The notes beneath the pieces are model-generated. The model was not told the DNA's origin and did not search any database. It saw nothing but the letters and a program-made list of their open reading frames with translations. Positions 23,201 to 30,559 of a stretch of 64,000 nucleotides of DNA are shown piece after piece. The DNA is taken from positions 5,722,001 to 5,786,000 of the forward strand of contig NC_019867.2 in the NCBI RefSeq assembly GCF_002234675.1, written 5' to 3'. The DNA comes from Oryzias latipes (lineage: Eukaryota; Chordata; Actinopteri; Beloniformes; Adrianichthyidae). Both the position numbers and the translations under genes were made by a program. Position 1 is the first letter of the stretch. The number at the start of each line of letters is the position of its first letter.

Positions 23201-25460
23201 TCCAACTTTACCTGTAAGCATTAAGCATCACTAATGAAAAGTTAAGGTTTATTCACAGTACTAGAAATAAATAACTATGTTCTAATCACAATGTAAACAT
23301 TGGTCGTAGGGACTTTTTTTTTTTAACTTTAAAAAGGTTATTAGAACAAAAAGAAAGACTGATTTCCTTATTGTTAAATTTAATCCTATTTTTAGTTCAT
23401 GTTCATTTTCTAATTTCACAAATACACATTTTGTACTTTTGATTATCATTATTGGAACAAAAATAAAATTCAGAAGAGAACGTAAAACCTTAGATCAAAT
23501 TTTAAAACATACTAAAGATTCTCTAGTTAAGAGACGTTTCAGTTTTGACTAATAAAAATTTTAAAGTGAATTATAACTTGGTTTTGGAAATGTTTTCTTT
23601 CATAGCAGAAATATTAAAAAAACAAGACAAACAACAGAATTTTATATTTATACAAGGATATATCAAATATAGAATAATTAGTCATAAAAATTAGAAAATA
23701 TGCATAAAGTTACATACACAAGTAAATCCTTGAATAATTACTCTTCACCATAAATAAACATATATGTTCTTTCACATATAGTTCATGACACAATGAAACT
23801 ACTAAATATTTAGACTGTCAAAAAGCGTTCGATAGATTGCGTGAAAGGGAGTGGGAGAAAGCAAACATATAATCTCACCCCTGCTTTGCTTTTTTTTCTT
23901 TACCTAGATTATCATTATCCGGTTCTTAACTTTTGATAAATTACTTATACTTTACCAACACAGATTACTTTAACACCTAATTTATCCCTTTGCCATAAAC
24001 ATTGGCCCAATGTTGATTCCTAACCATTTTATGTAACAAATTCCGATATTTATCACATACATAATGAAAGTGTTTATTCAAAGATGAAAGAGGAGCTACT
24101 TAACTAAACTAAAAGTTCTAAAAAGTAGGATTCACAAACACTGTGGTGGTCAGTAATGACTCATCCCAAAAACTAACTAAATCTGCTCCAGTGCCTCCTA
24201 AACCCTGACAAAGATTAACGGATGAAGATCTACTGACAGATACTTAAGTTCAATTAACCACTGTAAAACATAAATATTCTTGTTTAAAAAACATTTGGTT
24301 ATCCAGTCTTAACTTAAGGAAAATAATCCTTTAATAGTCTTAATTTCGGTTGCCCAAATATTTTTTGTTTCTTTACACTTCATTGAAATGCATTTATCTG
24401 CTGCTTCACATTTGTTGTGGAGCAGAGTTTTTGGTCAACCTTTGCTTCCCACTTTGCCTGCCCCATGTGTCGCAGTGTCCCCGACAAGACAATGAACGCC
24501 CCATTTCCACAGTGTCACAGGAAAAAGAAGCTTAGGCTTAGCTTTCATTATAAGCTTTAACACAGTAGATTTATAAATACTTATCTTTTTCAACAACTCT
24601 TCGCCTTGTGGCTGCTTTAAACTCTAAACATCTTGTAAATAGAAAGAGGATGCAGTTAATGTAGATTTTACACAATATTTAGCTGGTAATATAGTTAATC
24701 AAAATAAAATATTTCTCACTACTTTCTTTTGAAATACATACTCTGGTCATTCATTGTTAGGTTTGTATGTTGTTCCTTATATCTTAAAAGAAAACCTGGT
24801 TTCTATATTAAACTTGAAAAATATAATGTGCATGAAAATAAGCTTAGCTTTACTTCAGAATGTTAGCTTACATACAGACTCCATTCTGGACTTGACTAAG
24901 GTTAGCAGCTGCAGGAAACTCAGCTATGGACACTCAGTAGCTGAAGTTATTCTTTAGATTGGGTTTCTTTTAGTGCAGATCCCTGTTGCGACGACTGGTA
25001 GAAATGAGTTGTACCAAATGAGCAGAATACTGTGTTTATTTCATTAGCTAGCTGTGATATTGATCAACTTGATGTAGAGTTTAGCTAACTAACTGGCTAG
25101 CTTAGCTAGCTACGAATTGGAAGTATACTGATAATAACACACTGTGAAATAAGTGAGTATTAACAAAGTTAAGAGGTTTAACCAGCACGGCTGATCACAA
25201 AATACTGACACTTTGCTTCAGGATTTAATTTAGGAGATCTAACGGTGGCTAGGAGCCGACATTCAGATACCCTGTCCTCCATACTAAACCAGACCCTAAG
25301 TTCGAACACTGAATTACAGTCGGCTAAAAGTCGCAGTTGCGAATATAAAAACAAACATTGATCTTGCTATAAATTACCTGAAGGGGTTCAGCAACAATTT
25401 TGAAGAAACATTGGCCGTTAATAAACGTCCTAAACCGACGAGTGACATTGAAGACGCCAT
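2153..25460 (-). CDS. ndufs4: NDUFS4, NADH:ubiquinone oxidoreductase 18-kDa accessory subunit (5 exons)
   Basis: Nuclear-encoded accessory subunit of mitochondrial complex I, needed for late assembly and stability of the NADH-binding module. Exons on the minus strand: 25460-25378, 21613-21535, 3822-3650, 3540-3467, 2256-2153. They join in phase to 170 aa plus a stop; human NDUFS4 has 175. Residues 1 to about 42 form an Arg/Ser-rich, acid-poor mitochondrial presequence. The conserved core follows: [53 protein letters not shown] and [13 protein letters not shown]. The human C-terminal RVS site, reported as a PKA target, reads RRSAK here. Introns 1 (3.8 kb) and 2 (17.7 kb) are large, while intron 3 is 109 bp. 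The start is the first ATG of a short first exon, and the stop is followed 36 nt later by AATAAA. Identity is secure; exon 1 rests on splice phase and presequence character. Confidence 0.96.
3467..3540 (-). CDS. ndufs4: ndufs4 exon 4
   Basis: 74 bp encoding [19 protein letters not shown] and AEKNG, the counterpart of human [19 protein letters not shown]. Acceptor gtttcag, donor gtaata. It ends one base into a Gly codon that exon 5 completes. Confidence 0.97.
3650..3822 (-). CDS. ndufs4: ndufs4 exon 3 (conserved core)
   Basis: 173 bp. It encodes [12 protein letters not shown] and then the [15 protein letters not shown] block, the most conserved part of the family. It is flanked by a ctcag acceptor and a gtaagg donor and splices to exon 4 across a 109-bp intron by completing Thr (AC|A). 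Confidence 0.97.
3999..4046. repeat. Near-perfect inverted repeat in ndufs4 intron 2
   Basis: AGTCTTTTTTT and AAGTATAAT at the left pair with ATTATACTTAAAAAAAGTCT at the right, with a short extra ATTT in the left arm and a small loop. It lies about 180 bp into the intron. Confidence 0.75.
11027..11436 (+). repeat. Family A TIR element
   Basis: Begins TTAAAGACCCACATTGATGA. The interior has GGGCTGTAAGGTAGCGGGAG. The right end (AGATGATTGAAGT) is decayed. Lies in ndufs4 intron 2. Confidence 0.8.
12248..12271. promoter_or_regulatory. Paired AP-1/MAF-type sites
   Basis: Two TGAGTCA heptamers at 12251-12257 and 12261-12267, exactly one helical turn apart. The second lies in TGTTGAGTCAGCA, one mismatch from a 13-bp MAF recognition element. 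Sequence match only. Confidence 0.35.
13489..13880 (+). mobile_element. hAT-like MITE, copy 1 (3' end lost)
   Basis: Begins TAGGCCTGCACAATGAATCG and shares the interior GACCAATCRGATGRRC and GTTGCAGTGAAAT with copies 2 and 3, but is diverged. The right terminus is not recognisable, so the end is approximate. Confidence 0.65.
14125..14745 (+). mobile_element. hAT-like MITE, copy 2 (carries nested TTAA MITE)
   Basis: Ends TAGGCCTGCACAATATACCG and CATATCGTGCAGCCCTA form imperfect inverted repeats. The flanks AACTGGAC / CACTGGAC are an 8-bp target duplication with one mismatch. Without the nested element it is close in length to copy 3. Confidence 0.88.
14225..14439 (+). mobile_element. TTAA-flanked MITE, copy 3, nested in an hAT-like MITE
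   Basis: Starts (TTGA)CCCTTGTGCTATCCTAGG and ends GATAGCACAAGGG(TTAA). It interrupts the hAT-like element at 14125-14745. The uninterrupted sister element at 14847-15257 reads TTACCTTAAATGTGC at the same point, so the target was a single TTAA that was duplicated on insertion. Confidence 0.92.
14847..15257 (+). mobile_element. hAT-like MITE, copy 3 (intact, 411 bp)
   Basis: The same termini as copy 2, flanked by a perfect 8-bp duplication TTTCATAT (14839-14846 and 15258-15265). The 8-bp duplication and TAGGSCTGCAC ends fit the hAT superfamily. Confidence 0.92.
15490..15690 (+). repeat. Family A TIR element, partial
   Basis: Contains only the central part: GAGAGCTCTCAGTAACGGGG, CCGCCCACAACTCAGAGGTG and CTGCTCTGCAGAAATTATGT. 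Confidence 0.75.
16560..17290. promoter_or_regulatory. Candidate conserved non-coding block in ndufs4 intron 2
   Basis: About 730 bp of complex, repeat-free sequence with balanced composition inside an AT-rich intron. It includes homeodomain-type ATTA cores (GCTTAATCAAACAGTAATTAG, about 17133-17153). It has no codon structure. A regulatory role is inferred from sequence character alone. Confidence 0.3.
17501..18088 (-). repeat. Family A TIR element, full length
   Basis: Reads in reverse: begins TTAAAGTCCCACTCCAATCA and ends TTCTTTGGAGTAAGTCTTTG. About 590 bp, with no coding potential. In ndufs4 intron 2. Confidence 0.85.
18880..18904. repeat. Poly(C) tract, 25 nt
   Basis: Uninterrupted run of 25 C in ndufs4 intron 2. 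Read on the transcribed strand it is G25, which could fold into a quadruplex. The exact length may be unreliable. Confidence 0.9.
19340..19637 (+). repeat. Family A TIR element, internally deleted
   Basis: Begins AAAGACCCACTCCAATGAAA and ends GGAGTGGTACTTAA. The centre is shortened. Confidence 0.8.
21535..21613 (-). CDS. ndufs4: ndufs4 exon 2
   Basis: Acceptor ttttccag, 79 bp, donor gtaagg. It encodes the end of the presequence and then [11 protein letters not shown], identical to the human segment just after the processed N-terminus. It ends in phase 0, and exon 3 opens with GAC ATC ACC, matching human LDITTLTG. Confidence 0.95.
21614..25377 (-). other. ndufs4 intron 1
   Basis: Holds the family A composite (22287-23092), a poly(A)-type run at 21730-21748, a complex block at 21780-21970 and long AT-rich sequence. 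A GCTAGC-rich cluster lies near 25045-25115. No coding exon seen. Confidence 0.6.
22287..23092 (+). repeat. Family A TIR element with inserted sequence
   Basis: Left part 22287-22620 (CCAATGAAAATCG, TTCTTCATTCAAATTGGGAT) and right part about 22850-23092 ending GATTGGAGTGGGACTTTAA. The middle 230 bp is not family A. In ndufs4 intron 1. Confidence 0.78.
25378..25460 (-). CDS. ndufs4: ndufs4 exon 1 (mitochondrial presequence)
   Basis: The ATG is at 25460 (reverse complement of cat). The exon encodes [14 protein letters not shown] and following residues, ending at a CAG|gtaatt donor. This is a typical import presequence start: hydrophobic and Arg/Ser/Lys-containing, with no acidic residues. It joins exon 2 through a split Arg codon (AG|G). 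It was too short to stand out as an open frame and was found from the start context plus phase. Confidence 0.85.
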
Positions 25461-26187
25461 GTTGTCAACAATGACGGACGGCATCCGTTAAGGTACAAAC
25501 AGAACAAGAAGTTGAAAATCGAAAAAAAAAAAAAAGTCACAACACGATGCGCGCTTTAAAAACCCAATTTATTGTAATGATATGAGCTATAATAATAATT
25601 GTTATCAACATTATAGCGATTTAAAAGTCAGTAGTTTTATTTGTTCAAACTTTTGTTGGGTTTTGCCCTGTTTAACTACTAGTAACTAACTAACACTTGT
25701 TAATGCTTGCTTTAACAGGCACTGATTAGGGCTTCATTTGACTAAACTGTCAAAACAAAAGGTCTTTTTTTATCATTCTGCTAAACTGATGAAGATTGTG
25801 ACCCAAAATGCCTTTTTGGTTTATTGGAATAGCTGTGTAAAAAACGTATTGGTGAAATCTAGACAGAATGAACTTGAAATGTACAAGCTCATGAGAAAAA
25901 TAGGATAATTAACTGCGAACAAAGTTACATGTTTTTTTTAAAATAAATATTCACATGATAAATGAACTTTTTCTAAACTAATTCCAGGTACTTTTGCCTT
26001 ATAAATGTTGTCATTAATTTATTATACTAAGGGTAAGAATCCACAGACAAATGGATAATTTGTGTAGGTCTTTAAATGCATTTAAAACAAGTCTATTATT
26101 TTTCATGCATACAACACTTACAGTTATATTGAATCTTTAAATACAAGTTAATATTTACAAATAATTCAACCCCAAAGTCATAAAAAG
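25461..26187 (-). promoter_or_regulatory. ndufs4 upstream/promoter interval
   Basis: About 730 bp between the ndufs4 ATG and the presumed fst 3' end. It is AT-rich, with no TATA box at a sensible distance and no repeat family recognised. The 5' UTR just above the ATG has CpG-containing segments (GACGGACGGCATCCG), as is common for housekeeping mitochondrial genes. Confidence 0.35.
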
Positions 26188-26203
26188 GTATCCAGAAACA
26201 ACG

Positions 26204-26209
26204 TTTATT
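26204..26209 (-). terminator. Candidate fst poly(A) signal AATAAA
   Basis: Minus-strand AATAAA, about 740 bp upstream of the ndufs4 start codon. It is the best candidate for the 3' end of a fst transcript that reads through the LINE. Confidence 0.35.
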
Positions 26210-26722
26210 GTTTCTCTCTTCATATCTGTACAAATACCATCAAACTTTTATGTACATATGACATTTACATAAAATACAAAACTATATATTCATAACAGAA
26301 TTTTGTATTTCTCCTGTGATGCTTCAAAAAAAAAACATTTTGAGAAAAAAGGAACCTGCTGAAGAAGTGTGAGTACTGCAGTACTTTTATTACAGCTCTG
26401 TGAGAGCAATATGGAGCACATTGGCAAGAAAATAGCTCACAAATATTGATGGCACATTATTTCTAAAGTTATCAAGCAATGTTCAAAAGTTGCCTCACTT
26501 TCAGCAATCGATTAAAGTCATTTCTTCATCAGGGAAACCCAAGATAACGACTTAAAACAAGACATGGGAGGGAAAGTAAGTCAGAAGAGGAAAAGACTAA
26601 GTAGCTCTCTCCTCTCACCACTGCTGTGTCACACATTCTATGATACATGTTTGCAAAACCATTGAGAAAATCCCTTTGGTCAGTTATATTAGCTGTAAAC
26701 AAACCAGAACGACATACATGTA

Positions 26723-26791
26723 TAGATATCTATATATCTATAGAAATCTATATCTATATAGATATATCAATATCTATATCTATCTATCTAT

Positions 26792-26842
<51 letters not shown>
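26723..26842. repeat. TATC/TA microsatellite, 5' flank of LINE
   Basis: Imperfect TATC/GATA and TATA repeats pass into an almost pure (TA)n tract from about 26795. Together with the (AT)n tract on the other side of the LINE, this looks like one microsatellite split by the insertion. Confidence 0.9.
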
Positions 26843-26844
<2 letters not shown>

Positions 26845-29800
26845 CTAGCCACAGGGGTTGCAAGCCAGTAACTTCTGTGCCGGTCCCAAGCCCGGATAAA
26901 TAGAGAGGGTTGCGTCAGGAAGGGCATCCGGCGTAAAAATTGCCAAAATAACCATGCGAATCATCCACAACACTTTAGACATACCGGATCGGTCGAGGCC
27001 CGGGTTAACAACGACCGCCACCGATGCTGTTAACCTACAGGGTGTCGGTGGAAATTTGACTACTGTTGGTGGAAGAAAGAGGGGAGGCAGAAGGGTCCGT
27101 TGCCAGAGAGAGAAGGGAAAAGGCAGGAACATAGGTTTGAGAATAGGGACTCTTAACGTTGGCACAATGACAGGGAAAGGCAGAGAGCTGGCAGACATGA
27201 TGGAGAGAAGGAAGGTAGATGTACTGTGTGTGCAGGAGACAAGGTGGAAGGGCAGCAAGGCACGTAGTATTGGAGGAGGATACAAACTTTTCTATCATGG
27301 TGTTGATAGGAAGAGAAACGGGGTAGGAGTGATTCTGAAGGGGGAGTTTGTAAACAGTGTTCTAGAGGTGAAAAGAGTCTCAGACAGGATGATGAGCCTA
27401 AAGTTAGAAATTGAAGGGGTGATGGTGAATGTAGTCAGTGGGTATGCGCCACAGGTTGGCTGTGAGTTAGAAGTGAAGGAGAGATTCTGGAGTGAGTTGG
27501 ATGAGGTCATAGAGAGTTTTCCCAGAGGAGAGAGAGTTGTTATTGGAGCAGACTTTAATGGGCATGTTGGTGAGGGCAATAGAGGTGATGAGGAGGTGAT
27601 GGGCAGGTTTGGTGTGAAGGAAAGGAATCTGGAGGGACAGATGGTGGTGGACTTTGCGAAGAGGATGGAAATGGCTGTAGTCAACACTTACTTCCAGAAG
27701 AGAGAGGAACATAGAGTGACATTCAGAAGTGGAGGTAGGAGTACTCAGGTGGACTACATCCTATGTAGACGAGGTCATTTGAGAGAGGTTAATGACTGCA
27801 AAGTGGTGGTAGGAGAGAGTGTAGCCAGACAGCACCGCATGGTGGTGTGTAAGATGACTCTGGAGGTCAGGAAGAAGAAGATAGGGAAAACAGAAAAGAA
27901 GACCAAGTGGTGGAAGCTACAGAATGAAGAAACTTGTGAGGAATTTAGGCAGAAGTTGAGGCAGGTCCTGGGTGGTCAGGATGAGCTTCCAGAGGACTGG
28001 GAAACTACAGCAGAGATTATCAGGGAAACAGGTAGGAAGGTGCTAGGTGTGTCATCTGGAAAGAGGAAAGACGGTAAAGAGACTTGGTGGTGGAATGAGG
28101 AAGTACAGGACTGCGTCCAGAGGAAGAGGTTGGCTAAAAGGAAGTGGGATGTAGAAAGGACTGAGGAAGGTAGACAGGAGTACAAGGAAGCGCAGCGTAG
28201 AGTGAAGAGAGAGGTGGCAAAGGCCAAACAGAAAGCTTACGATGAGCTTTATGACAGGTTAGACACAAAGGAAGGAGAGAAGGACTTGTACAGGCTAGCC
28301 AGACAGAGAGACAGAGATGGGAAGGACGTGCAACAGATAAGGGTGATTAAGGACAGAGATGGAAAGGTGCTAACAACCCAAGAGAGTGTACAGAAAAGAT
28401 GGAAGGAGTATTTTGAGGAGCTGATGAACGAGGAAAATGACAGGGAAAGAAGGGAGGAAGATGTGGTTGTTGTGGAGCAGGAAGTAGCAGAGATTGGAAA
28501 GGATGAGGTTAGGAAGGCTCTGAAAAGGATGAAGAGCGGAAAGGCCGTTGGTCCTGATGACGTACCTGTGGAGGTATGGAAGTGCCTAGGAGAGACAGCA
28601 GTGGAATTTCTAACAAGGTTGTTCAATAGGATTTTAGAGAGTGAGAAGATGCCTGAGGAATGGAGGAGAAGCGTTCTGGTCCCGATCTTTAAAAACAAGG
28701 GTGACACGCAGAACTGCAGCAACTATAGAGGAATAAAGTTGATGAGCCACACAATGAAGCTGTGGGAAAGAGTAGTGGAAGCCAGGCTTAGGAAGAAGGT
28801 GGAGATTTGTGAGCAGCAGTATGGTTTCATGCCCCGTAAGAGCACCACTGATGCCATTTTTGCTTTGAGAATGTTGATGGAAAAGTACAGAGAAGGTCAG
28901 AAGGAGCTGCATTGTGTGTTCGTAGATTTAGAGAAGGCGTATGACAGGGTGCCGAGGGAGGAGCTGTGGTACTGTATGAGGTCGTCTGGAGTGGCAGAGA
29001 AGTATGTCAGAGTAGTTCAGGACATGTATGAGAGAAGTATGACGGTGGTGAGATGTGCTGTAGGTCAGACAGAGGAGTTCAAGGTGGAGGTGGGACTACA
29101 CCAAGGATCAGCTTTGAGTCCTTTTTTGTTTGCTATGCTGATGGACAGGCTGACAGACGAGGTAAGACAGGAATCTCCCTGGACAATGATGTTTGCGGAT
29201 GACATTGTAATTTGCAGTGAGAGTAGAGAGCAGGTGGAGGAACAGCTAGAGAGGTGGAGGTTTGCTCTGGAAAGAAGAGGCATGAAGGTCAGTCGTAGTA
29301 AGACAGAATACATGTGTCTGAACGAGAGGGATCAAGGTAGAAGCGTTAGGTTACAGGGGACTGAGGTGAAGAAGGTGCAGGAGTTTAAGTACTTGGGGTC
29401 AACAGTTCGGTGTGATGGGGATTGTGGAAAAGAGGTGAAGAGGCGAGTGCAGGCAGGTTGGAGCGGTTGGAGGAAAGTGTCAGGAGTGTTGTGTCACAGA
29501 AAAGTGCCAGCAAGACTCAAAGGAAAGGTGTACAAGACAGTGGTGAGACCAGCTCTGCTCTATGGGTTAGAGACGGTAGCAGTGAGACAGAGACAAGAGG
29601 CTGAGATGGAGGTAGCAGAGATGAAGATGTTGAGGTTCTCCTTAGGAGTGACCAGGTTAGACAGGATAAGGAACGAGTACATCAGAGGGACGGCTCATGT
29701 TGCCTGTGTTAGCGACAAAGTCAGAGAAGCCAGACTGAGATGGTTTGGACATGTTCAGAGGAGGGATAGTGGATATATTGGTAGAAGGATGTTGGAGATG

Positions 29801-29970
29801 GAGCTGCCTGGCCGGAGGGCAAGAGGACGGCCAAAGAGGAGATATATGGATGTCTTAACAGAGGACATGAAGTTGGCTAATGTTAGGGTAGAAGATGTCC
29901 ATGATAGAGTGAGGTGGAAAAGGATGATTCGCTGTGGCGACCCCTGATGGGAAAAGCCGAAAGAGAAAGA

Positions 29971-29972
<2 letters not shown>
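26843..29972 (+). mobile_element. RTE-clade LINE (Expander-like), apparently full length
   Basis: About 3.13 kb between two TA microsatellites. It holds a roughly 110-bp GC-richer 5' leader, one long ORF and a very short 3' tail (CCGAAAGAGAAAGAAGA) running into TA repeats. This compact plan, with a single APE-RT ORF and a simple-repeat tail, is typical of RTE elements. A target-site duplication cannot be resolved because both flanks are TA repeats. It is antisense to the surrounding fst transcript. Confidence 0.9.
26954..29947 (+). CDS. RTE-type LINE ORF: endonuclease-reverse transcriptase, 997 aa
   Basis: Uninterrupted 997-aa polyprotein for target-primed reverse transcription. An N-terminal apurinic-type endonuclease (about residues 60-300) shows LRIGTLNVGTM, CVQETRW, GADFNGHVG, QVDYILC and ARQHRMV. 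The reverse transcriptase (about 530-820) shows GKAVGPDDVPVEVWK, NYRGIKLMSHTMK, YGFMPRKSTTDAIF, VFVDLEKAYDRVP, GLHQGSALSPFLF and the catalytic FADD box. The C-terminus carries FGHVQRR and a basic GRRARGRPKRR stretch seen in this clade. The start ATG has A at -3. The absence of stops or frameshifts suggests recent insertion. Most minus-strand open frames over this interval are shadows of this ORF. Confidence 0.93.
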   Translation: MRIIHNTLDIPDRSRPGLTTTATDAVNLQGVGGNLTTVGGRKRGGRRVRCQREKGKGRNIGLRIGTLNVGTMTGKGRELADMMERRKVDVLCVQETRWKGSKARSIGGGYKLFYHGVDRKRNGVGVILKGEFVNSVLEVKRVSDRMMSLKLEIEGVMVNVVSGYAPQVGCELEVKERFWSELDEVIESFPRGERVVIGADFNGHVGEGNRGDEEVMGRFGVKERNLEGQMVVDFAKRMEMAVVNTYFQKREEHRVTFRSGGRSTQVDYILCRRGHLREVNDCKVVVGESVARQHRMVVCKMTLEVRKKKIGKTEKKTKWWKLQNEETCEEFRQKLRQVLGGQDELPEDWETTAEIIRETGRKVLGVSSGKRKDGKETWWWNEEVQDCVQRKRLAKRKWDVERTEEGRQEYKEAQRRVKREVAKAKQKAYDELYDRLDTKEGEKDLYRLARQRDRDGKDVQQIRVIKDRDGKVLTTQESVQKRWKEYFEELMNEENDRERREEDVVVVEQEVAEIGKDEVRKALKRMKSGKAVGPDDVPVEVWKCLGETAVEFLTRLFNRILESEKMPEEWRRSVLVPIFKNKGDTQNCSNYRGIKLMSHTMKLWERVVEARLRKKVEICEQQYGFMPRKSTTDAIFALRMLMEKYREGQKELHCVFVDLEKAYDRVPREELWYCMRSSGVAEKYVRVVQDMYERSMTVVRCAVGQTEEFKVEVGLHQGSALSPFLFAMLMDRLTDEVRQESPWTMMFADDIVICSESREQVEEQLERWRFALERRGMKVSRSKTEYMCLNERDQGRSVRLQGTEVKKVQEFKYLGSTVRCDGDCGKEVKRRVQAGWSGWRKVSGVLCHRKVPARLKGKVYKTVVRPALLYGLETVAVRQRQEAEMEVAEMKMLRFSLGVTRLDRIRNEYIRGTAHVACVSDKVREARLRWFGHVQRRDSGYIGRRMLEMELPGRRARGRPKRRYMDVLTEDMKLANVRVEDVHDRVRWKRMIRCGDP

Positions 29973-30019
<47 letters not shown>
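29973..30019. repeat. (AT)n microsatellite, 3' flank of LINE
   Basis: A pure AT dinucleotide tract of about 47 bp directly follows the LINE tail. It may be the target microsatellite, the LINE's own tail, or both. Confidence 0.9.
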
Positions 30020-30021
<2 letters not shown>

Positions 30022-30476
30022 CATTAAATTAACGAACGACCAGCCTAAACATGCATTTAAATGTGTGTGACATGGACATCTGTGACAGAGATTTGACAAA
30101 AATAAGCACATTTTTACAGCTCAGGGAATGCGATTTACAGCCTCAAGAGTAAATATACTAACATGATAAAATGACAAATAAATAACACTGTTTTGTTTCT
30201 TTGGACAAATATAAATCTTCATGAATAAAACAGAAGGGGAAAAAAAGCGAGAAAGAGGAACTTGAATGGTGACACAATATATCATGGTAGATGATAGTCT
30301 TACAATGTTAATGTATAAATTATAAAACACAAAAAGTACTGTATAAATAAACATCTAACAGACTGAACTATATGTATACTTCCTTTTCCTTAAAAAAAAA
30401 TAAATAAGCATACACATAATTTACAGTATGGACATGATTCATTGCCCTAAAACTGTTCCCCTATAATGAAGGGAGC

Positions 30477-30559
30477 CTATCCATCCAGTACAGAAGCCAA
30501 ATGGACATAGGCCATGTAGTCCTCACCTTCTTCATCCTCCTCCTGGTCTTCTGTAATGG
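30477..30559 (-). CDS. fst: fst exon 6 (acidic C-terminal tail)
   Basis: 83 coding bases after the acceptor catatag. It encodes [14 protein letters not shown], a short hydrophobic end and TAG. It corresponds to the acidic tail of the long human isoform, which lowers cell-surface heparan sulfate binding. Confidence 0.93.

Larger units (their letters stand above)
26188..30476 (-). other. Probable fst 3' UTR, split by the LINE insertion
   Basis: No AATAAA is visible on the minus strand between the fst stop and the LINE. A perfect AATAAA (26204-26209) lies on the far side of the LINE. Taking out the LINE and its TA repeats leaves about 1.1 kb of AT-rich sequence, a plausible length for a follistatin 3' UTR. 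The 3' end is inferred, not shown. Confidence 0.4.

Noticed and set aside
26640..26871. Open frames rich in Tyr-Ile
   Set aside because: They are translations of the TATC/TA microsatellite.
26845..29313. Numerous minus-strand open frames of 80-157 aa across the LINE
   Set aside because: They are antisense shadows of the 997-aa ORF, rich in Ser/Leu/Phe/Thr from complemented purine-rich codons, with no domain of their own.
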